Shown piece by piece: positions 9,484-21,000 of a DNA stretch of 64,000 nt. The translations under genes were made by a program, and so were the position numbers. Below the pieces are notes generated by a model that was given only the letters and a program-made list of their open reading frames with translations, was not told the DNA's origin and did not search any database. Numbering within the stretch: the stretch's first letter is position 1; each line of letters begins with the position of its first letter. The DNA comes from Megalobrama amblycephala (lineage: Eukaryota > Chordata > Actinopteri > Cypriniformes > Xenocyprididae), in the NCBI RefSeq assembly GCF_018812025.1, contig NC_063050.1:9641015-9705014 (forward strand), written 5' to 3'.

Positions 9484-11376
9484 TAACAGTGCTGACTTAA
9501 GTGTTGTGAACTAAGGACTACAATGATGTCAACTCAAAATGGCCGCCCTTAATCTCTGAATCAGCCAATAGTGAGCCTGGAAGGGTGAAGTCACAGCAGC
9601 ACAATACCAGTCATTTAATGTTATTATAAAAAACAATAATAACAATAATAATAAAAACACAAACGTTTTAATATTTAAATTGATTTAAAAGCAATACTGT
9701 GCAAAATGATCACAAATTAGTATTGATGGTGTGAATCTTTTTCTATTGATGTACTGTTTGTCTCCTCATTTACAGTTAGAGCAATGATGTGTCATGAGTT
9801 CATCAACGGCTCCAACAACTGCAGGAAAACCCACAGTCAACATAAAAGTGGCTTTCTTTTTCCGCATGGTTTGATGGTCATTTGGAAAGTCAATGAACTG
9901 CCATAGAGTAGAGGTCAAATGTGATGTCCAGCCATATGAAAATTGACATCTTCAACCTTAATTCAACTTACTTAATTAAACTTTTAAAAATGTGTTAAAA
10001 GATGTAAGCACATCGACTAGCTGGAGTCCATTGTTTCATGTGTGATAATGAAATGAAATTTCAAATTATTTCAGATTATGTTTGACCAGTCTGTCATACA
10101 AAGAAATTATGAACACATGCAAAAACAAGAGAGAACCAATTAAATATTAAAAACGGATTTTGTTGTATTCAATGTCATATTTTAAAACATTTAAATAATA
10201 TAAAAATATATATTTTTTTTCTCATATTTTGATGGTTTAAGCGAAATTGTTTGCGATTAACAAGAAACTCTTGTTTGTATTTACTATTGTGTACTGTATG
10301 TTCATCTTTTGTGCTTCCTTGTCGTTCGTTCATCAACTGGGCTTTATTTTCTGTGAAGCATTTTGTTTTGTGTCAGCTGTGATGAACAGACATCCACTCT
10401 CGTATTGCTTGTGTAACAGTGGCCAGACAGTGAGAGTTTTGCAGGTAAACCACTGCACACTGACACTCGCTAGAGAATGAGGTGTTTAGAGTCATTGTTA
10501 GTGCACTCGCCTCACACGCCAGCAGCGATCGGGCCGGGGTTCTTGACCAACTCAGAGCAGGGTGGAGACTCAGAGGTTAGGATTGGGGTGTGAGTTTTGG
10601 TGGCTACGTAATGAAGAGAGGGGTGTGTTTGTTTGGGTTGATTTTAAATATCAACAGTGTTCAACAACGAATTTGAGAAATCGCATACAGCACCTTTAAA
10701 TGTATTAAAATGCATTAAACATATTAATTATTGTTTAAGTAATATTTATTACATGTATTACATTTATTTAAAGTTATTACATTTCTTATTAGGTCAGTTA
10801 CAAAAAGAATTGACATTCAAGTTTATATCATTTTATCAACTCCATGTCATCATATAACTCCAGTTCATATATCTTCATTGGAAAGCATATATCTCCTCAT
10901 CTCTGCTGCCATCCTGTTACTCTTAGCTAGGTTAAGAGACCTCTCCAGCTTTAAATAATTAAGGAACTGAGACCTAGTCCTGACACTTAGGAACTTTTAT
11001 GAATCACACTTATTTGTAAGTCTAAGAATAAGAGTAAAATTACATAATTTTTAGAATTTTGACACACTTAAACTAAAATTTTACTCTGAGCGGCTTTATA
11101 CATACGGCCCCAGAACTACTTCATCAGATACTCAATCATTATTAATGTATGTTACTGTGGTTTGACCTTGTTCATTTGTTACCAACTTATGTTACAATAC
11201 ACAATGAAACTGAAGCTATTTTCTAAGGCAGATTTAAATAGGTATTTGTAACCAAGATACAAAACCACCTCAACTTTTGACCTTAAACCTTATAATTACT
11301 GTGTGACAACTAGCCCCAGTCTCCCCTATAACATATTTGGCTCTAAAGATCAATTATTAGAAAATTATGATCTTAC
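9484..11376. other. Intergenic region between gene 1 leader and an orphan leader exon
   Basis: AT-rich sequence holding the presumed promoter and 5' flank of gene 1 (just above 9483). No Ig domain, transposase or convincing transposon terminus was recognised. Short ORFs here have no domain-like content. Confidence 0.5.
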
Positions 11377-11449
11377 CTGTTTCACGAACACTCATGACCA
11401 GAGACAACAGAACAAATGAATAGAGTGACACCAGCAGTGGGGATTTTAT
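11377..11449 (-). pseudogene. Orphan signal-peptide exon with ATA in place of the start codon
   Basis: Read on the minus strand, KSPLLVSLYSFVLLSLVMSV followed by RETG ends at a GTAAGA donor (11371-11376) in phase 1, exactly the layout of the leader exons of the neighbouring Ig genes. The expected ATG is ATA (11447-11449), and no upstream in-frame ATG was found. No V exon follows between here and gene 1. It looks like the remnant of a lost Ig receptor gene. Confidence 0.5.
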
Positions 11450-12492
11450 GTGGTCAAACACTTTATATTTAACATGAGGATATGACTCTTCAGCCAGTGC
11501 TCACATAGCAAGGTCTAAATAAAGCAACATCAGAGATGACATTAGACTAAAATAACAAAATAAAAGTAATTAATAGAGTAACGGAATATTAAACTTGCAT
11601 CTTTATATCTAAAGGTTCTCATCATATGATATCTTCAAATGTTTTTATTCTGACAGTGATCTTGTGTGCTTTCTGGTGTCTCATGAAACTCTTAATATGG
11701 CCATAAATACAGTTTCCTCTGTAGCAAGAGGTGAGAAAACAAAACTTCCCAGCAGCCCCTCTCTAGTGTTGACTGTGATCATGTGACCATTGTGAGCGAT
11801 GAATAGACGAGTGTTGATGTTACAGACCTGTTACTATGACATCTCTAGTTATAAACAGACTTGTGGTGGTTTTTGAATTGTTAATATCCCGAAAGGGTCT
11901 ATATAATACCTGGAATACAGCATTAGTTCTCCCATCTATCCCAAATGGTATTTCTCTGACTGACTAGTAGCCCCGGAAGTACCAGCTCTTGAAGCTCACA
12001 TGCACCAAAGATGTAGCAGATGAGGAAACATTTGGATGAATAAAGGGTAATGTAGTTTAAGTTTGTCCTGTAGAGGGCAGTCAATTTGATGTGGTCACTT
12101 GATGTTGGTCTGTTGAATTTTAAATCAAAATTAAGTTGAAAGAACGTTTGAGGAGCATCATACCTTTTAAAACACGTTCCTCTAACATCAAGAAAACTGG
12201 ACATTTTTACTTTCGCAGAACCAAAATGAACATTTGGAGAAACGTTTTTATAACAAAAATCTGTTATCTGGAAAGTCGCTCATTTTCGTTGGGAGTTATG
12301 ATGTGGGCGTGTCCAGCGACGTGACAAAAAATGAGTAAAGTTTAACTTGTGCTTCATTTTACCGTGGATTCTTGCTGTGTGGCTGAATAGAAATAAGACA
12401 ATAGAAACATATTTACACAACACTGAATTTGTTTACTGTTGGTGAAACTCTTCTAGTCAAGCGTGTAACTGAATGAAAGTGATGTTCAGTAT
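11450..12492. other. Intergenic region downstream of gene 2
   Basis: Nothing gene-like was recognised. The stretch should include the 3' untranslated region or further 3' exons of gene 2, because the last gene 2 exon has a perfect GTAAGT that could splice into this region. Confidence 0.4.
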
Positions 12493-15400
12493 CTATTGAC
12501 TAGTAGTGAGGACATTTTCTTCTTTATTGATGATATTGAGAAGACATGAGGATCTCACACTTACTGACTGATTCTCATATTCAGAAGAGCCTGACTGGTG
12601 ATCAGCAGGTCTGGGATGGATAGTCTATGTGAAAGACACATTGATTATTTATTACCTGATTTTGAGTGTACAAACTCTTCTGCATGTGTAGTTTTCGATA
12701 TTTCACTTACTGTGAGTGTGTCGTAGAGGTCAGAAGATCTGGACCTGAGTTCAAGAGCTGTATATGTTCCTGCACTGGGATCATCATTCTACAGGGAAAC
12801 AGAGAGAAAGATATATGAGCAATATCACACTCAGAGTCATGCGATATGGCTCTATATCAGACGGCTGTGATTAGGCCACAGGCATGAGGCTGTAGGCCGA
12901 GTTAAGAGGATTTCTCATCACAGCACTAGTCAATGCATTTGTGGGTTGTGTCTTATAAGGTGTTGCTTTAAATTAAAATGATGTAAAATAACGTCCTTGT
13001 TTCAGTTCCTTTCAATATAAAAGTACCATCTCTACCATCTCACTCATGAAGACAGTCTTTGCTGCCATCAAATGTCTGAGTATTTTAAGTTGTTTCCGCT
13101 TTTATAAGAAAATTCAAGTGATCGCGCCGGTGCCTCACGCGCACACACAACGTCAGTTTTAGTAAATTGACACTGATGCCTGTTAATTGTCAAAATAACA
13201 TACATTCAACCAAATATATAAAAAGTTACACTGCACATTTTAAGTAGTCTATGTACAATAAAATCGTTTAAAATCGTTTCTCATTCGTAAGTCGCTTTGG
13301 ATAAAAGCATCTCCTAAATGACTAAATGTAAATGTAAATGTAAATAATAAATATAGTTTAGCCAGCAAATCGTGAATATGGAAACATTTGTATTTGTGCC
13401 AAATTAGAGAGGTAGGTTATAACACCGGATTCAGTTTATATTCAGTTTATATTCAGTTTATAACACCTGTTTCAGTTTATATTTAAATTAATAAGTTTTT
13501 GCTCAATGTTTATATATTATATTTTTCATAACAAAAATAGCTTTTAAATAGTTTTAAAATTAACACAACCTCTGTATAATCTGTGTAGTTTTACTCTGTT
13601 ATTAACTCCTCATAGAGATTTAACCAGAAGCACTTCATATATATTCAGTCTAGTCCCTAAACTCACCCACTGATGTGTAAGAACAAACGACTTTGCAAGC
13701 TTTGGGGGTGTTGATGGACTCAATCTACTTGATCTTTTTATCATCATTCTGACTTCAATCTGGATTCCCTTTTTTTAATGAATTTTACCCACATTCAAGT
13801 TTGATTAAAATAATGCATAAAGCTAGAAAGCAGAGGCTCTGTTCTTTTTTTTTGATATTGCATGTTTATATATTCATACATCAAAATATTCTGGGGGCCA
13901 TGAAAGTTTGTGAAAATTATCAAAAATGCTGATGCTGACTGGCAACTTAAAAAAAAAAAAAAAAAAACCCTGGCAAGGAAAGAGTTCAAGTACAGTTAAA
14001 GGTATATTTTAAGTATAGAAATGAATACCTACATATAAGTATGGTGTTAGGTTCACATAAAGACAAAAATTTGCAAGTATACTTGCAGTATATAACTACT
14101 GAGTATATATTAAAGTACTTTTATGTACTTTCATAAACTAAAAAAAAATGTGCTACAAGTATATAACTCGTAAACTATCAGTATACCTGTTCATGTCACG
14201 AACTCGGTCTCTGTGGCTCCCTCGGATCGCCACCTGAGGGCACCCTCACCTGAGTATTAACTGTTCATGGACTACATTTCCCACACCCCGTACCTGGACT
14301 GATTACACACTCACACCTGATCCATATTCCCCAGACTATAAAAGACCTTCATGCCCCACAATGCTTCGCGAAGTCTTTTTTTTTTGCCCCGGCTAACATT
14401 TCTGAGCGTTTATTCCTGTGTATGTTTTCCCATGTATGACCTTGGACTGCCTGATCACCTTGTTTCCTGTCTGCTGCCTGCCCTGTGATATCTCTGCCTG
14501 TTTACTGGTTAACCCTGTCTTGTCTGCCGCCTGTCCTGATCCTCTGCCTGGTATTGTCACTGACTATGTCTCGCCTCTGACACTGATATTGCTGGTATCT
14601 TAAAATCTAATTTTATTCTATTATTTATTTATTTATTATAAATAGCTAATTTTATTCTTTGATTTCAATCTGTGTTTTTTGTTCACCTCACCTCATACTC
14701 ATGTACTGCAGATCTTCTGCTCTTCATTTTCCTCTGACTGTCAAAATAGGAAACAAAGTAATCTCATTGTTTTATATATAATTGATAATCAAATATCCTA
14801 TTGCATTAGTCTGAAAGTAGAGAATATTTATACTCTATTATTTTATTTACATTATAAATATGATGATAATGATGATGATGATGATGAAGAATAATCCTCC
14901 TGATGACGCTGCGATCACAATCACATTCCTACCAGCACCATGATGAACTGAAAGAGGAAGATCATCATGATTAACTCTCCAAACTGATGAATGATGTGAA
15001 GATACAGGAGTGTGTTAATAAAAGCTTCACCTGTGACAGTTACAGCGTCTGATCTCTGAGATCCATGTTGATTGTGAGCCTGACAGTAGAAGCGTCCACT
15101 CTGTAGTGCACTGAAACTCTGTCCAGATCCAACAGCTGAGCTTTCATTCTCCTTAAACCAGCTGAAGTTCAGAGCAGGAGGGTTTGAATCACTGCTGCAG
15201 ATCAGAGTCACTGAATCTCCTGACCAAATCTGACCAGACTGAATGATGGAGATTGAAACGTTCCTGGGAGGGTCTAACACAGAGAAAAAAATAAATCTAT
15301 GAATAATCTCATTCAAACACAATCTCCAGTTTTAAAAAAAGAACAAATGAATCTGTACTCACACATAACATTGAGCTGCACAGCAGGAGAGATGTGATTG

Positions 15401-16480
15401 TGTCCGTGTACAGCACAGCTATATCTGCCTGCATCCTCTCTTCTGACTGACTGCAGCAGGAGTTCATTGTTTCTGTCTCTTCTCTCAGTTAATGGCTGTG
15501 AGTTTCTGTACCAGATGAATGTTGCTCTGTCAGTCAGAGTGCAGCTGCTTTTACATGTCAGACGGACTGAATCTCCCTCTGTCACTCTCTCAGGAGACTC
15601 CACCTGAAGATCTGAACACAACACACACATTATATCTAGTGCTGCTGTCATACACTGATTATTATTCAACATAATGCACAGAAGAAGAGAGAAACCTCAT
15701 GAAAGTCACCTGTGACATTAAGGGTCACTCCTGGATCACCAGTCCATTTACCATCATCTTTTCCAGTAGTGAATCTGAAATAGTACATGTGTGAATCCTT
15801 CAGTGTCACATGACTCAGTCTGATGGTGCAGTTCTGCTGTTTATCTCCCAGATACTGAAGCCTCTGACTGTATTCAGGGTCCTCAGACAGATCTGGAGGA
15901 TCTACACCCTTTTTTACAGGGCCTTTTGTCCAGAACACTTTCTTGATTTTATCTTTAGATGGGTTTTCATAAATACACTTCATTATCACTGATGAGTCCT
16001 TTAGTGCACAGATGTGTGAAGGTCTGTATTTCACATCCCAATCAGCACTAGAAACCCCTGAAACACACACTATAGGGATAGTTCACATTAAAATGACTGC
16101 TTCATTACTGACTCCTCATGTTCATCACATTAATCATCACATGAAATGCTGATTTTACAAGACAAAAATAATCACTATCGATGCACATATTCATATTTTA
16201 GATTAATTTCAGTGAGAATAATTTAAACATTTAGCTGAATTTTTTTTAATTGAGCTTTACATTTATTTATTTTGATGTTTTTTGTTTTGTTTTTTTTCCA
16301 CAGAAATTCGTTTGTGAAGGGTGTTTTAACAGGGGGTTCAATGACTGCCTGACCTCCCACTAAAGACCCTTGATTTGAAAGAAAGACTTTGATAAGTGAC
16401 TAAAAACATTAAAAACTCTCCAGCAGGAGCGACTCACCGTGAATCATGAGCAGAAACACCAGAGGAAGAGGAGGAGCCAT
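12493..16480 (-). CDS. Siglec/CD22-like receptor gene 2 (SP-V-C2-C2-TM, YxxL tail)
   Basis: Eight exons: leader 16438-16480, V 15710-16057, C2 d2 15363-15611, C2 d3 15031-15273, transmembrane 14851-14947, juxtamembrane 14692-14737, tail 12711-12788 and tail 12493-12624. Lengths sum to 1236 bp and every phase closes, giving 411 residues. The V domain has Cys31, Cys42 and Cys91, A-strand Trp21, F-strand Arg109 and G-strand Trp119, matching the sialoadhesin sialic-acid template. The d2 domain has the extra Siglec cysteine. The transmembrane helix (about 303-326) contains nine successive Ile. The tail has Y351TAL, Y364DTL nine residues later, and Y384EN (a Grb2-type YxN). The two YxxL motifs resemble an ITAM but lack the acidic residue at Y-3; neither fits the ITIM consensus. 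The 3' end is uncertain: exon 8 may splice at GTAAGT (12559-12564) instead of reading to the TAG at 12493. Likely a membrane lectin-type immune receptor. Confidence 0.85.
13262..13350 (+). repeat. SINE/LINE 3' tail fragment
   Basis: The motif AAGTCGCTTTGGATAAAAGC followed by ATCTCCTAAATGACTAAATG and a short run of TAAATG units is the 3' tail shared by many fish SINEs and their partner L2-type LINEs. No SINE head was found upstream. It lies in an intron of gene 2. Confidence 0.6.
14194..14600 (+). mobile_element. Probable solo LTR or LTR fragment (Gypsy-type)
   Basis: The left end TGTCACGAACTCGGTCTCTG, a GC-rich body with a TATAAAAG box near 14338 and repeated CTGCCTG-type segments resemble fish Gypsy LTRs. 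The right boundary and target duplication were not found. It lies between the juxtamembrane and tail exons of gene 2. Confidence 0.5.
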
Positions 16481-18030
16481 TAACAGTGACATCACTACAA
16501 GAACAATAATACAGTATAACACACACTATTATCATTATAAAAACGTTTCCATAAAGATTTTTTCAGAAAATATGTCCTATTGAATAGGTCAGTGGTTTCT
16601 ACAACAGTATTAATCAGACTATATTCACACAGTAACCAGAGTAACTCTTACCGTGTTCTGGTGAGTCTCTCCAGCAGACGATAAACTGATGATTTTCTTA
16701 TGGTTAACATGGTTTATTTTAAAATGCTTGCACAGACAGAAAATGTTTCTTCATCATTCTTGACTCCTGCCCACACAAGCAACTCATAGTGTTGGTCCAG
16801 ATCCGGCCCACATCTGTTACGTGTGGATTCCACGTGGGCAAGATGTGGGCCGGCACTATGCTGCTGTCAGGGATTATCAGCCAATCGCATTTATTGATAT
16901 CTAAAAAAAACCCCATTAAACCCAAAATGTTTAACAAAAAGAATTGAGGTTTGTCCAACACTTTGATTAATCAATGAATCATGTACACATATTTATGAAC
17001 ATATAAGACATATTTACAGTTTAATTTGCATTTGCATACATTAAGATTGAATGAATGTTCAGGAATAAAATGAAAAAAATAAAAAAAATAAAACTGTTTT
17101 TATAGCCTTTCTTCCTGGAAACATTTTCTGAAGAATTATTGAGCAAGACACTCAGTACAGGAACATACTGTATATTGAGTAAGACTGGATTTCGACACTT
17201 TGACCTCAGAGAGACAAGCTATATTTTGACATCCTTGAGAAAATATTTCTGTTCAGTTTATTGGTGAAAAGAATAGCATCATGAAGTGGTGGGCAGTAGA
17301 GGTGGGTGAGACAGGAAATGACCTCATCCAGCATCAGTTCACCCACACATAAGCGCCAGCCCATAATGAAGAACACGTGTACGACACACAGACAGTGTCA
17401 ATACGTCACTGATCAAAATTCATTCTCACTAATGTTGTTAATGCTTTTGCATTTGCAAAATTTTCCTGCATGGGGAATGCAAAAGATTTGAGAGAATAAT
17501 GTCCATCATCATGTGACTTCAGGGGCTTCGTAAAATGTTGGTTTAGTCAAACTGATTAAACCATCATGATTGACCTCATCTGAACACACGTACACAGAAG
17601 CTGCACTACAAATAATCATGAGATTTTAACAGAGTGAGGTGTACATCAAATTTATTTTATCCACTGTTGCACATATACAGAGCCATCACACATTATTTTA
17701 TAGGTCTACAACGACTTAGACATGACGACACACAAGCTCGAATTTGGTCAAACGGATATGGGCTTTTTATTTGCTCACAGAAAACATCTGAAGTCAAAAG
17801 TTCAAATCAAGTTTTTTAGTCTCACCAAACACCATGTCATGGGTTCTTTGCTCTTTCATTTGTATTCTGCTCTTGTAATATGAAAAAAGATTACAGACAC
17901 TGTGTTCCTGCCATATATTTACCTGATTTATTGAATAATAAATAACTGTGCATGCTGAATTGACAGCCCTACTTTCAAAACTTTAATTATAATTTGTTTA
18001 GGCCTTTGTCTTCATGATGGTCTCTGTTAC
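16481..18030. other. Intergenic region between gene 2 leader and gene 3 stop
   Basis: It contains the 5' flank of gene 2, the 3' flank of gene 3 (an AATAAA on the minus strand near 17935) and a short GC-rich inverted repeat at 16790-16858 (GATCCGGCCCACATCTG and its complement) that looks like a MITE fragment. No coding exon was recognised. Confidence 0.5.
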
Positions 18031-18088
18031 TCATTTGACATGGCTGTAGATCACAGAAGCGTCGTCCACAGTTTCAACATTTGATCGC
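18031..18088 (-). CDS. Gene 3 terminal exon encoding a C-terminal ITIM
   Basis: A 58-bp exon after a TTTAG acceptor (AG at 18089-18090). The preceding exon reads through to a TGA just past GAG|GTGAGA at 18337-18343, but that is a strong donor. Splicing there restores an Arg codon and adds RSNVETVDDASVIYSHVK, ending at TGA 18031-18033. VIYSHV is a good ITIM. Confidence 0.7.
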
Positions 18089-21000
18089 CTAAAGAACATA
18101 AAATAAAAATAAATAGAAACAATCATGTCATGTGTCAGATTACACGATGAAGTCAAATACAGACACCTTGTATATCACATGCTTTTAAAACCTCAGTGAC
18201 ACACAAAGTTATTAGGAAATGTGTCCAGATTTAAAGAACTATAAATTCTCCTTTCATCACAATCATAAAAGTAACATGTGGATGAGTAGATGACAAATGT
18301 TTTATTTTGGGTGAAGTGTCTCTTTAAGCTGGTTCTTCTCACCTCACAGCAGATTCAGGCTGGTGAATCCTGATATTGCCGTACTGGCTTTCGTTCTCCT
18401 CTGATCTCTTGGTCTGTTTGTTTTTGGGATGTTGTACAGTTGCGTACTGGATCTCCTCAGTATCTCTGCGATCAGGAGCGTTTCTGTCTCTTCTGGGTTT
18501 GCTGGAAGTAACAGTGGCGTACTGAGCATCATCACAATCAGCTGATTCAGAAACATGAACGTCTCTCCCTGTTACGTTAGAGTACAGATTGTCCTGTAAT
18601 GGAAGAAAATTCATTATTATTTATTATTCACATTTAGGGACTGTTCACACAGAACATTTTCCATTTCAGTGTGCTACTTTCCCACACTGTTAGCCCGGAT
18701 AAGTTGAATTTACTTAAAAAAATTGAGGAAACTGGTTGCCCTAAAAAAATTAAGTAATGATTAAGTAATGTGAACTTAATAATTCGAGTTCATTTAACTT
18801 AAAATGTTTTGTAATATTAATTACTTTGTAGTTATTACAACTAGTATATTTAAGTTCAATGTACTAAGCAAGTTAACTTGCCACCAATCAAAATTCATCC
18901 ATGCCTCCCATCATGCATTGCTGCATGAATAAATTATGAGCTGAATTGTCTTAGTAATTTTCTTTATTCTCACTATTAAAATTTTGCTGTTTTTCTGTGA
19001 CTTTTTAGTAGCTTGTTTTCTAATGTTCAGAGTTGATCTGTTTATCAGAACATGCTGCTTGTCACCGTCGTTGAGATTCACAGGCTGATTCTTGATGTCT
19101 GTGTGTGCCTAAAATATATATATATATATTTTTGTGATAAGGACAACTTTAAAAAAAAAAATTGTATTGTAGAAGTTGATCCTCCGCTGTAGAATCACAG
19201 TGCTGCTGTAATCAATAATGTAAATCTAACTCAGAGATTGGGCTCTAAATGAGTTTAGTGATTCAGATGAAATAATGATTATGTGAAAACATAACCAACA
19301 TCACCTGATCATCTTTTAACTTTGCTTGTCTGGTTGGTTTTAATACAGTTAAAACTGCCCAAACAAAATCTAATATTAAAAAGTCAAGGGTCAAGAGCTC
19401 AACTAAAACAAACACTGACCCTCGATGATGGTAACTTAAAAATTGTGATTTTCTCCTTTGGTGAAAAACTATAAGGTAAATGTTAGGAAAAAATGTCTGT
19501 AGAACAGCCAAAACAAATGTTCCAACTGCTCATCAACAGCTCCTTGAATTCATACACACCACGACAAAATGGCGTCATTACCTGCCGCAAACCAGTGTGA
19601 AGGAGGCGTGGCCAGGAGAAAAACTTCATAATTTAAATGCATTTAACTTACATTTATTAACACATTCAAATACACCCACAAATTAGTAGAATATACTTAT
19701 ATTTTATAAGTAATGCAACCAAACTTAAATATTTTAAGTATATTGTAATTATATTTTTTAAGTAAATATAAAATCCGGGCTAAGAGTGCATATGTAAGTG
19801 CGCTAGACGGACATGTTTGACCGTTGCGCTCATCTGACACTGCGTTAAATAAACTCTGTGCTCAATAAAGATGGTAAAGTTTTAAAAACACATCTCGAGA
19901 CTTTTTTTTTTCTCCTTTCGTTCTACTGACTTGTCTCTCACGTTTTGTATGAATGGCCCCGTCTAATGAGATTATTCACATGTTGAGTCTGGATGATTTA
20001 CCGGTTTCACTGTGAGGTCTTCAACTTCAGCACCTTTTCGTTTTCTCCTGTAATAATCGACAATAAAATTGTAAGCTGCATTTCAAAGAATTAAATTATT
20101 TATCACATGACATGACATTTCCACCTGCACTAGTCTGAAAGTGAATATCTTTCCTATACTCACTGCAATTGAGAATGATTTTAATCAAACTTACATTATA
20201 AACAGAATGATGATGATGATGATGATGATGAAGAATCCTAAACATGCCACTGTGATCCCCAACCAGACATGCCAACCAAGACCATGATGCACTGAAAAAT
20301 GAAGAATTTGAATTAAGACAAACTCTTAAAGCCACACAACTGTTTTAAACTCTTAATAAAATAAGATCTTCACCTGTGACAGTTACAGCGTCTGATCTCT
20401 GAGATCCATGTTGATTGTGAGCCTGACAGTAGAAGCGTCCACTCTGTAGTGCACTGAAACTCTGTCCAGATCCAACAGCTGAGCTTTCATTCTCCTTAAA
20501 CCAGCTGAAGTTCAGAGCAGGAGGGTTTGAATCACTGCTGCAGATCAGAGTCACTGAATCTCCTGCCCAAATCTGACCAGACTGAATGATGGAGACTGAG
20601 ACGTTCCTGGGAGGGTCTGATAACAATTATCAGATTATTAATTTAGGACCTCTTACACAGTGCTTAATTTGTAAATGAATAATTGCCAGATTCAAAACAA
20701 CAAATCAAAGGCTCTGTGACCGACACTTACAACTTCAGTTTTCCCAGAACATACAATAAAGTCACTAAACGGTGACGGCACAACTATAAAAGCATCATTT
20801 GCAAGTTTCTGCACGGCCCCAACTACTTCTTAATGCAGTGTTTCCCAACCTTATTTATTGCCACACCACACCCAGCCAGCAGAGCCATGTGGGGCCCAAA
20901 TGGGTTTGACCTGGGCTATCTAACTGGGACCCAGCCAGTTTTGCACCCAGTTTCCATGGAGGCCCCACATGGTTTATCCCAGATGAACTGAACACTGCTC

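Noticed and set aside
10247..10480. 77-residue hydrophobic ORF
   Set aside because: It has no acceptable splice or domain context, is not conserved near the paralogous genes, and lies in AT-rich intergenic DNA.
12136..12324. 62-residue plus-strand ORF
   Set aside because: There is no recognisable motif, and it overlaps other random frames in the same stretch.
18339..18614. Single-exon reading of the gene 3 tail ending at the TGA 18339-18341
   Set aside because: A strong GTGAGA donor lies right before the stop and a downstream exon in matching phase adds an ITIM, so the spliced form is preferred; read-through remains possible.
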